NCBI RefSeq assembly: GCF_001431415.1
Contig: NZ_LDJI01000020.1
Span: 99,574-163,573 of the forward strand
DNA length: 64,000 nt
DNA from: Stenotrophomonas humi
Lineage (GTDB): Bacteria; Pseudomonadota; Gammaproteobacteria; Xanthomonadales; Xanthomonadaceae
Direction: 5' to 3'
Positions 42,768 through 49,068 of the stretch are shown here, piece after piece. Position 1 is the stretch's first letter; each line of letters opens with the position of its first letter. A program made the translations under genes and the position numbers. Under the pieces are notes generated by a model. That model was not told the DNA's origin. It made no database searches and was given only the letters and a program-made list of their open reading frames with translations.

Positions 42768-43235
42768 CACATGCTCGTACTGTTGAATCCCCAGGCGTCG
42801 CACGTAGATGAAATCATTGTTGTCCGGCAGGTTTACGTGGACCATTTCCTCTACCCAGTCCTCAGAGTACGCCAGCCCTGACTCGGTCGCGAAGCGTGGG
42901 TTCCATGAAATTTCGTAGACCGGAAGATCGCTGTCTAGCGGATAACGAATGCTGAAAATCACGAGTGGCGCTTGCCGCAGAACTATGCGATTTGCGGCCT
43001 TCCAAAACTCGGGGTGTCGGTTGGCCGAGATCTCCGAGACGAATGCCAAAGCGTAATCCGTTTCACTAAATACCAGGTCAATGGTTGTCTGAGCGGTGGC
43101 CAATCTATGTTCCATTGGCTTCTCATTGTTGTGCTCTACATAGATCATGGTAGTTCCATGCTGGAACTCGCAGGCGTTTGGAGCGCAGTGAGTCCAATGG
43201 CCATTCATGTTTTGAGGGCGTAGAAAAATACTCAT
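42762..43235 (-). CDS. Hypothetical protein (integron cassette)
   Basis: This 157-residue soluble protein contains TIDLVFSETDYALAFVSEIS, VIFSIRYPLDSDLPVYEIS and NDFIYVRRLGIQQYEHVA. No family recognised. The ATG at 43235 starts within a few bases of the upstream attC, with no ribosome site; ATG 43208 is an alternative. Confidence 0.65.
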   Translation of the reverse strand: MSIFLRPQNMNGHWTHCAPNACEFQHGTTMIYVEHNNEKPMEHRLATAQTTIDLVFSETDYALAFVSEISANRHPEFWKAANRIVLRQAPLVIFSIRYPLDSDLPVYEISWNPRFATESGLAYSEDWVEEMVHVNLPDNNDFIYVRRLGIQQYEHVA

Positions 43236-43238
43236 GTG

Positions 43239-43298
43239 GTCTAACGCTGGAGTTAAGCGGCGGCGCGAAGTGACGTCAGCTTGAATGAACTGTTAGGC
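43239..43298 (-). repeat. attC site 9
   Basis: 60 bp from GTCTAAC to GTTAGGC, with GGAGTTAAGCGGCGGCGCG and GCTTGAATGAACT. Confidence 0.9.
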
Positions 43299-43622
43299 CG
43301 CAAATCTGCAAAGTGGCCCTGGCATCATCACGTGCGCCTCTGGATAAGGACCGGATACGCCTAGTAGAAACATGGCTAGCGAGAACACTCTGCGGAGTGC
43401 TGGCCGGAGGATCGCTCGATAGAACGACGAAGCCAGTGGCTGCACAAACGTGAAAACCTGTGAGCCGATTAGAAAAATAAAGATATCCAACCCAAGCACA
43501 TCAACGAGCGGCAGCAATAGCCGCAATTCTGGATGTGAAGCCAAGGCAACTATCGCGAGAACGGTGGCGACAGCTATAGAGCACCGATACCAACGTTCTT
43601 TTCGCCATTTGAATTTCTGCAT
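43293..43622 (-). CDS. Membrane protein (integron cassette)
   Basis: This 109-residue protein has hydrophobic helices near residues 14-28, 35-60 and 80-92 (IAVATVLAIVALASH, LDIFIFLIGSQVFTFVQPL, FSLAMFLLGVSG). Lys/Arg-rich N-terminus (QKFKWRKERW). No family recognised. Confidence 0.65.
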   Translation of the reverse strand: MQKFKWRKERWYRCSIAVATVLAIVALASHPELRLLLPLVDVLGLDIFIFLIGSQVFTFVQPLASSFYRAILRPALRRVFSLAMFLLGVSGPYPEAHVMMPGPLCRFAA

Positions 43623-43629
43623 TTTTTCG

Positions 43630-43689
43630 GCCTAACTTTGGAATTATGCCGAGCCGCGAAGCGGCTTCGGCTTGGATGAATTGTTAGGC
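43630..43689 (-). repeat. attC site 10
   Basis: 60 bp from GCCTAAC to GTTAGGC, with the central perfect dyad GAGCCGCGAAGCGGCTTC. Confidence 0.93.
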
Positions 43690-44100
43690 CTCTGCCTGCG
43701 CAAGCTGATGTCTCGCCCAACCAATTGCGCTGTCAGCCAGCACTGACTCGCCTGTCTGAGGGTCATCAAGGGAGCCGCCCGTCATTGCGGCCAGGACGCT
43801 AGATGCGGCAATGGCTGACACCAACTCAAGCGGGCGTGAACCAATACAGAACTGAACTGAGAAGTCAGTGCCCGGTGCCAGCTGCATTTCTTCGACGTCC
43901 TCCGATGAAACGTTTGATGCGTAGTACTCAAAGCCGGATATCTCACCGCGAACCGGACAAGGAAGGAAGCCAGAGAACGTGTCCATGTCAAATTCGGAGT
44001 CCAGTGCGACCGGAAAGCCCGCCTCAACTATGGCAGCACGCCAAGCTTCTGGTGATGGCATCACGTTGCGCTTGAGGTAGACAATCAGGTCGTATGACAT
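43684..44100 (-). CDS. Hypothetical protein (integron cassette)
   Basis: This 138-residue acidic protein starts SYDLIVYLKRNVMPSPEAWRAAIVEAGF, with FEYYASNVSSEDVEEM and DSAIGWARHQLAQAEA. Strong ribosome site (CAAGGAGAG). Probably a soluble alpha/beta protein; the family is not confidently recognised. Confidence 0.7.
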   Translation of the reverse strand: MSYDLIVYLKRNVMPSPEAWRAAIVEAGFPVALDSEFDMDTFSGFLPCPVRGEISGFEYYASNVSSEDVEEMQLAPGTDFSVQFCIGSRPLELVSAIAASSVLAAMTGGSLDDPQTGESVLADSAIGWARHQLAQAEA

Positions 44101-44119
44101 AACTCTCCTTGGGCGTGGC

Positions 44120-44179
44120 GCCTAACGCCAGAGTTAAGTCGAGCCGCGAAGCGGCGTCGGCTTGAATGAATTGTTAGGC
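44120..44179 (-). repeat. attC site 11
   Basis: 60 bp from GCCTAAC to GTTAGGC, with GAGTTAAGTCGAGCCGCG and GGCTTGAATGAATT. Confidence 0.93.
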
Positions 44180-44863
44180 CAATCCTTGCAGAACATCAAG
44201 AGCTGCCTTGGGAAATCCGCGAAAACGAGTGCACGAAACACTATCGAGGTAAGTCATAAAGAACTTTTCTTTGGTGATGTACTTGCAATACATTTCCGAT
44301 TCATGAATCCAGCAATGAAGCAGCTTGTCGTTCTTCTGGTTGAACTCGAGGTACAGATGAGTGTCTGGTGTTTTTGCTATGTCCCATAGCCACATTCTTC
44401 TAGGTTTCCAGTTGGCTTTGAATTGACCGGACTTCTCAGTGGGGACGAGAGAGAACCTCTTCAGCCAAAATTCCTGAATATCAACCACCCATACCATCCG
44501 CTTTCCAGACTGCTGGAAATAGAACTCTGTCCTATCTCTTACGTCGCGTATATCAATAACGCTTTTTTGTATTTCAATTATTGTGTCATTGCTGCCGAGA
44601 ATGTCTGCCCTATGTTCTCTACTTTGCCCCATGACTACCTCACAATGAGCGTCATCAACAACTGCCTTCCAGCAGCGGTGCCAATCTGACTCCGGCTCAT
44701 ACCCAGACGGTAGCCTAGGCTGTCCACCGATATAGGCCCAATACTGCCGAATAGCTCCAACATGAGCTTTCACGTCTAGGCCAGTCCAAGGGCATTTCCC
44801 TATCTGCCCGCTGCCTGCAGTTTCTGCTCTCTTTCGTTGGTTATTGTGCAGGGCGATGAGCAT
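44174..44863 (-). CDS. CoiA-like predicted nuclease (integron cassette)
   Basis: This 229-residue protein contains HRADILGSNDTIIEIQKSVID followed by RTEFYFQQSGKRMVWVVDI. That is the D...ExQ arrangement of the PD-(D/E)xK-type nuclease domain found in competence protein CoiA. The first 35 residues have two Cys/His pairs. The gene is visibly less GC-rich than the chromosome. It starts directly after attC 12 with no ribosome site. A DNA-processing or defence role is inferred from the domain; activity is not shown. Confidence 0.75.
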   Translation of the reverse strand: MLIALHNNQRKRAETAGSGQIGKCPWTGLDVKAHVGAIRQYWAYIGGQPRLPSGYEPESDWHRCWKAVVDDAHCEVVMGQSREHRADILGSNDTIIEIQKSVIDIRDVRDRTEFYFQQSGKRMVWVVDIQEFWLKRFSLVPTEKSGQFKANWKPRRMWLWDIAKTPDTHLYLEFNQKNDKLLHCWIHESEMYCKYITKEKFFMTYLDSVSCTRFRGFPKAALDVLQGLA

Positions 44864-44871
44864 TTTTATTA

Positions 44872-44931
44872 GCCTAACTCTGGAGTTAAGCCGACCCGCG
44901 CAGCGGGTTCGGCTTGAATGAACTGTTAGGC
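44872..44931 (-). repeat. attC site 12
   Basis: 60 bp from GCCTAAC to GTTAGGC, with dyad GACCCGCGCAGCGGGTTC. Confidence 0.93.
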
Positions 44932-44938
44932 GCGCCTG

Positions 44939-45169
44939 TCATCGAGCGTCATTTGAGAGGAGCGACCCGTTACGAGCAATTTTTGCACTGCATGTCGGGC
45001 AGTGCCAACCTCCCAGCATGGCCTCACGAGTATTGGATGGCTTGCGGAACCTTGGCAACGGCGTATTGCACTTTGGACATGACTTGCGTGGAACTAGAAA
45101 TGCAATAAGGAGTACAACCGTTCCACCAGCGATGCCCCCAGTCAGTACAGATGTCAGAAGAGTATCCAT
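44939..45169 (-). CDS. Small membrane protein with zinc ribbon (integron cassette)
   Basis: This 76-residue protein has one N-terminal hydrophobic helix (VLTGGIAGGTVVLLIAFLVP) and two CxxC knuckles (SCPKCN and HCPTCS). AGGAG precedes the ATG. It is predicted to be membrane-tethered with a zinc-binding cytoplasmic tail. Confidence 0.75.
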   Translation of the reverse strand: MDTLLTSVLTGGIAGGTVVLLIAFLVPRKSCPKCNTPLPRFRKPSNTREAMLGGWHCPTCSAKIARNGSLLSNDAR

Positions 45170-45184
45170 GAGACTCCTGTTAGC

Positions 45185-45244
45185 ACCTAACGCCTGAAAT
45201 AAGCCGAACCACGAAGCGGTTTCGGCTTGATTGAATTGTTAGAG
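45185..45244 (-). repeat. attC site 13
   Basis: 60 bp from ACCTAAC to GTTAGAG, with dyad GAACCACGAAGCGGTTTC. Confidence 0.9.
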
Positions 45245-45526
45245 CTCAACCACTGCCACCGAGCCAGCAATGGTTGAGATCTGCTCGGCAAGAAAGATCG
45301 CATCCTCTAGCGTCTCGGTATCGTCATGGGCGGCTGTGAGCATGAAGTATGGGCTGGTGCCATCACCAACACATAGATCATCAATTGCGTCCTCTACTCT
45401 CGTTGCTTCCTGGCCGACGACGCCGACGTACTGAACCCCCGCCCGAATCCAGCCCTCGACCATTGCCGCCAACTCTGGCCGATAGCCGCTGAGCGAATGG
45501 AGGACAATTTTGCGGGGAACTGTCAT
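45239..45526 (-). CDS. Hypothetical small protein (integron cassette)
   Basis: This 95-residue soluble protein has PRKIVLHSLSGYRPELAAMVEGWI and DDTETLEDAIFLAEQI, suggestive of an alpha/beta fold. No characterised family. The start lies 5 bases from attC 14, without a ribosome site. Confidence 0.65.
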   Translation of the reverse strand: MTVPRKIVLHSLSGYRPELAAMVEGWIRAGVQYVGVVGQEATRVEDAIDDLCVGDGTSPYFMLTAAHDDTETLEDAIFLAEQISTIAGSVAVVEL

Positions 45527-45530
45527 TGAG

Positions 45531-45590
45531 ATCTAACTCTGGAATTAAGCCGACTCGCGAAGCGAGTTGGGCTTGAATGAACCGTTAGGC
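45531..45590 (-). repeat. attC site 14
   Basis: 60 bp from ATCTAAC to GTTAGGC, with dyad GACTCGCGAAGCGAGTT. Confidence 0.92.
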
Positions 45591-45871
45591 GGCTGGCTAC
45601 GGATGGAGAACACCAGTACAGAGCATGCCAGCCACCAGAACAGTACGAAGAAAATCATGAAGAACGACGCGCCGCTGTATGCGCTGCCGGGCCGTATGGC
45701 GAAGGATTGGGAAATGGCAGGAAGTGCACTCTGCAACAACCAAAGGGGTGGGCCAATGAACACGTCGCGAAGGTGATGCCAAGCCCCGCCCGCACTGTCG
45801 GTGGCGAAGGCTATGCCAAGGAAGAGAGCGGAAAGTAGTAGGCCGACGCCAAGTGAAATGAGTAGTCGCAT
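45545..45871 (-). CDS. Membrane protein (integron cassette)
   Basis: From the ATG at 45871 (CAGGAGCG before it) the product has 108 residues with helices LISLGVGLLLSALFLGIAFA, about 40-60, and FFMIFFVLFWWLACSVLVFS. The C-terminal SFKPNSLRESA is read from attC 14. The longer upstream frame runs through the next attC and is not used. Confidence 0.65.
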   Translation of the reverse strand: MRLLISLGVGLLLSALFLGIAFATDSAGGAWHHLRDVFIGPPLWLLQSALPAISQSFAIRPGSAYSGASFFMIFFVLFWWLACSVLVFSIRSQPPNGSFKPNSLRESA

Positions 45872-45885
45872 AGCTCGCTCCTGCC

Positions 45886-45945
45886 GCCTAACTCCGGTAT
45901 TAAGCCGACCCGCGAAGCGGGTTCGGCTTGAATGAATTGTTAGGT
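45886..45945 (-). repeat. attC site 15
   Basis: 60 bp from GCCTAAC to GTTAGGT, with dyad GACCCGCGAAGCGGGTTC. Confidence 0.93.
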
Positions 45946-45978
45946 GCCATGGTCGGTGATCCCTGAAAGGGATGTCGT

Positions 45979-46215
45979 TTAGCCAATACCCCAGAACGCG
46001 TCCTTGACCGCACCCCAAAGCCTCTGAAGTGTTTCGCTGCGCCCACGCAAGAAAGCAACCCGCAGGAGCTGCACCAGCAATGCAAAAACTAGCCCGGCGA
46101 AGACGAGAGGACCTAGGCTATCTCTAAACACGAACGCAGCGACTGCGAAGGCCGCCAAGAGCCCGAGAACGGCCAAGTCCATCTTTAGAATGCTCGGCGA
46201 TGGCGCTTGTCTCAT
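45979..46215 (-). CDS. Small membrane protein (integron cassette)
   Basis: This 78-residue protein has two adjacent helices (LAVLGLLAAFAVAAFVF and LGPLVFAGLVFALLVQLLRV) and ends RLWGAVKDAFWGIG. The ATG at 46215 lies 4 bases after attC 16. Function unknown. Confidence 0.6.
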   Translation of the reverse strand: MRQAPSPSILKMDLAVLGLLAAFAVAAFVFRDSLGPLVFAGLVFALLVQLLRVAFLRGRSETLQRLWGAVKDAFWGIG

Positions 46216-46218
46216 GGC

Positions 46219-46278
46219 ACCTAACTCCGGAATTAAGCCGCGCCGCGTAGCGGCATCGGCTTGAATGAATTGTTGGGC
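46219..46278 (-). repeat. attC site 16
   Basis: 60 bp from ACCTAAC to GTTGGGC, with GCGCCGCGTAGCGGCATC and GGCTTGAATGAATT. Confidence 0.92.
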
Positions 46279-46326
46279 TTCTCGAGTCGCGGCGGAGCCG
46301 AGGAGCCACATCTTTGCCAGACTGAT

Positions 46327-46755
46327 CTAACGATAAGGCAGGCTTTCGGCATCGAAGATCACGAAGTCTCCCATGGTCGATAAAGAAGTGAACTGCCTAA
46401 TGAAGTAGCCGGAAGGTTCGCTCGAATCGCGAAGCTGCGCGAGAGTAAAAAAGTCGTCCGCAAGGTAGGTGCCAAAGACCTCCAGAAGTAGCTGAGGCTC
46501 CTCCAGTAGGATCACCAGCGGTGGATAGCCCGCTTTTCCAAATGAATCTGTCTCGCCAGTCGCTTCACCGTCGCGTCGCAACTCCTTGACCAGTTGGTCA
46601 TACGGCTCCTGAAGCACTTCCAGGAGTTCTGACTTGGGAATATCGAGTCGGCACACAAGGCCTTGGCCCGTGGGATGGTACGAGCTCAGTAACATGCTTG
46701 GCACGTAGAAGGACTTTGCTGAGCTGATCTCACTGCCTTCAATGAGTGCACGCAT
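46327..46755 (-). CDS. Hypothetical protein (integron cassette)
   Basis: This 142-residue soluble protein contains FYVPSMLLSSYHPTGQGLVCRLDIP and YPPLVILLEEPQLLLEVFG. No family recognised. The ATG is 6 bases from attC 17 with no ribosome site. Confidence 0.65.
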   Translation of the reverse strand: MRALIEGSEISSAKSFYVPSMLLSSYHPTGQGLVCRLDIPKSELLEVLQEPYDQLVKELRRDGEATGETDSFGKAGYPPLVILLEEPQLLLEVFGTYLADDFFTLAQLRDSSEPSGYFIRQFTSLSTMGDFVIFDAESLPYR

Positions 46756-46761
46756 CTGACC

Positions 46762-46823
46762 GCCTAACGCCAGAATTAAGCCGACGCTGCGAAGCAGCGG
46801 TCGGCTTGAATGAACTGTTAGAA
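46762..46823 (-). repeat. attC site 17
   Basis: 62 bp from GCCTAAC to GTTAGAA, with dyad GACGCTGCGAAGCAGCGGTC. It is the last full site at the promoter-proximal end. Confidence 0.92.
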
Positions 46824-46824
46824 C

Positions 46825-47781
46825 TCACTCCGCGCTAACCATGCGTGTTGCTTTGAGCGTTTGGCCTCCCTCACGGGTCAAGAAGACTTCGACTAGCGCG
46901 GCCTTCTCGGCTTCTCCGCTGCCCGTAGCTGCCTGGAGCGTGTACTCGAAGTTTCCTTTTGGGAAAAGTAGGCGACTATTTACTCTGCGCCGCTCGAAAC
47001 TGATTCCACTGTCATCAACGGGGGACGATGTCCACGCCGTGAGTGCAAATGGTTCAGTAGTGCCGTTAGCGACAGTGATAGGGATTGAAAGAGTTCGCCC
47101 TCGTCGCGTGACTGTTCCCATTGCGATCTGCAGGTCTTTTGTAACGATCTGCTTGTACATAGCTTCATCCTCATAGACGCTTGGGATGCTCCACCCTTGA
47201 AGATCAGGCTTTGGCGGCACGGGTCTAGCCTGCGTCTCGTTTTTCGCCGCGACTTCGGGATTGATTGTTTCAAATATTTTGTCGATGCTCTTGAACAGGA
47301 GTGCGCCTGCGACAACTAGGAACGCAACAAAACCAACGACTCCCACGCGCTGCTGCGCTGTAATGGGAAGCTCTTCGAGCTTGGTCGTGACCGTCCCTTT
47401 CGACTCTTTTGAGAGGCACTTAACTATGTCCTCGTGCGAGAATTTTCCGTTATCTGCTTGAAGGAGTACCGAGCAATCATCTGCACTCCCAATGCGAGGA
47501 ATCGCAAGCTTCGCGCCGTTGAGCGTCGCATCCGGATTGTTGCTACCAATCAGCTCGTAGTGCAGCTGAGGATTTAGCGAAAGCTCAACTTGCTCTTCCG
47601 TTTTGAAGCCTCGGTTAAGGATGGAGACTTCGACAATCTGCCCCTTGTCAGAGATCCGCGAATGGGAGAACAGCCGCGGAACAAAGACGACCAGGCGCGG
47701 TTTGCGTATCCAGCCCAGAATGCCGGCGAGCGCAAGGCCGCCGAGCAGGGTGAGTAAAATCGTTATGGGTTGGAAGTTCAT
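46825..47781 (-). CDS. Hypothetical two-helix membrane protein (largest cassette gene)
   Basis: This 318-residue protein has an N-terminal anchor (ILLTLLGGLALAGILGWI), a beta-rich domain (about 30-140), a second membrane helix (VGVVGFVAFLVVAGALLF, about 147-165) and a C-terminal beta-rich domain (about 210-318). No family recognised. It is the most promoter-proximal cassette gene; upstream of it only a half attC-like motif (GCTAACTCTA at 47790) remains. Confidence 0.7.
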   Translation of the reverse strand: MNFQPITILLTLLGGLALAGILGWIRKPRLVVFVPRLFSHSRISDKGQIVEVSILNRGFKTEEQVELSLNPQLHYELIGSNNPDATLNGAKLAIPRIGSADDCSVLLQADNGKFSHEDIVKCLSKESKGTVTTKLEELPITAQQRVGVVGFVAFLVVAGALLFKSIDKIFETINPEVAAKNETQARPVPPKPDLQGWSIPSVYEDEAMYKQIVTKDLQIAMGTVTRRGRTLSIPITVANGTTEPFALTAWTSSPVDDSGISFERRRVNSRLLFPKGNFEYTLQAATGSGEAEKAALVEVFLTREGGQTLKATRMVSAE

Positions 47782-48037
47782 GTGAGTGCTAACTCTAAGT
47801 AGACCACCGAAGAGCGGTGTAACACCGAGTATGTCTGCCTTGGTATGTGGATGGAAGATCCAAGTTCTTCCTGCCGATCAGGCACTTGGTTCGGGCCGTT
47901 CCCATCCGTTCCAACGCGGCCCAGACGGAAACTACCGCTGATTAGCGGCTATATGGATTACACCCCGGTTTTGTCCGGTGTAACCCGCTGAGCCGAGAGC
48001 CATTTCAAGGTGGGATTGCCGAGCCAGGCAAGCCCTC
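47782..48037. other. Array boundary, no integrase; stem-loop at 47958-47983
   Basis: 256 bases where an attI site and intI would be expected. Only GTGCTAACTCTAAG recalls an integron core site. TTACACC (47958-47964) pairs with GGTGTAA (47977-47983) and probably terminates the LysR transcript. No tyrosine recombinase gene is present here or elsewhere in the window. Confidence 0.55.
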
Positions 48038-48961
48038 TCACGCTACTTCTCTTACCTTCGCCAGCTCCGCCGCATTTCTCAACGCCTGCAGAAATCTCGC
48101 CAGTGGCGCGCTCTGCGGCTCGCCATCGCGCGTGTAAACCATCACTGGCCGTTGCCAGGCGAACCCCGGTGCATCCAGCTTCACCCATTGCCCGGCCAGC
48201 AACTCTGCCTGCGCCAGGCGGCTCGGCAGCAGGGTGAGATAACCACCGTCGCGGATCATCGCGCGCATGAATTCCGGTGATCCGCTTTCCATCGTGTTGA
48301 GTGGCGGCTCCAATCCGGCTTCGTGGAAGCGTTGACGAAATGCGCCTTCCACCGCGCCCAGGCGGCGACCGAATATCCATGCCTGCTCCAGCAGCTGCGC
48401 GGCGCTGATATCGCGTTGCCGGGCGAGCGGATGACGCACGCTGGCGAGGACACGATATTCGTCGTGCATCAGCACTTCGCTATGGATGCGCGGGTCCGGG
48501 TCGCCGTCGCCGAAGGTGTGCAGGGTGACCACTGCATCCAGTTCGCGCGCGAGCAGGTTGGGTAGCAGCTCGGGCAGGATGCCGCCACTGACGTGGATGC
48601 CGATCTTCGGCCAGTGCCGGCGCAGCGCCAGCACCGCCGGGGCGACCAGCGAGCCTGCGGTGCTGGGGCCGGTGCCGATGCGGACCTGGCCTTCGGCGCC
48701 GGTCTGCAGCTCCTGCAGGCGGTCCTCGAAACGACGCACGGCGTCGTGGGCGGGCTGGGCGTGTTCCATCAGCAGGCGGCCGACGTCGGTCAGCCGCGCC
48801 TCGCGGCTGCCGCGTTCGAACAGGCGGGCCCCGAGCTGCTGTTCCAGCGCCTGGATGCCCTTGCTCAGGGCCTGCTGGGTGCGGCCGGTGGCGGCGGCGG
48901 CGCGGGTGAAGCTGCCGTGTTCGACCACGGACAGGAAGTAGCGGAGCTGGCGGAGATCCAT
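48038..48961 (-). CDS. LysR-family transcriptional regulator
   Basis: This 307-residue protein has an N-terminal helix-turn-helix (FLSVVEHGSFTRAAAATGRTQQALSKGIQALE) and a periplasmic-binding-like effector domain (from about residue 90). It is divergent from the FAD dehydrogenase gene with 107 bp between starts, the standard arrangement for autoregulation and inducer-dependent activation. A 15-bp dyad lies just upstream of its start. The effector is presumably the substrate or product of the flavoprotein. Confidence 0.93.
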   Translation of the reverse strand: MDLRQLRYFLSVVEHGSFTRAAAATGRTQQALSKGIQALEQQLGARLFERGSREARLTDVGRLLMEHAQPAHDAVRRFEDRLQELQTGAEGQVRIGTGPSTAGSLVAPAVLALRRHWPKIGIHVSGGILPELLPNLLARELDAVVTLHTFGDGDPDPRIHSEVLMHDEYRVLASVRHPLARQRDISAAQLLEQAWIFGRRLGAVEGAFRQRFHEAGLEPPLNTMESGSPEFMRAMIRDGGYLTLLPSRLAQAELLAGQWVKLDAPGFAWQRPVMVYTRDGEPQSAPLARFLQALRNAAELAKVREVA

Positions 48962-48975
48962 GGGTGTCCATCAAT

Positions 48976-48990
48976 ACAACCAATGGTTGT
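48976..48990. promoter_or_regulatory. Dyad ACAACCA-A-TGGTTGT, probable LysR binding site
   Basis: Perfect 7-bp arms around one base, 15-29 bp upstream of the LysR start in the divergent intergenic region. A further half (AATTGGTTGG) follows about 20 bp on. Confidence 0.65.
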
Positions 48991-49068
48991 GGATCGTACG
49001 CGAATTGGTTGGCGGTCAGCGGGGCGGGCCGCTGATAGTCGGGGGATCGCAACTCCCGGAGGGGAACC

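Noticed and set aside
39206..46823. Regularly recurring 60-bp palindromic units considered as a CRISPR array
   Set aside because: Spacing is hundreds of bases with an ORF in each interval, the units are imperfect, and no cas genes exist. The end motifs fit attC sites instead.
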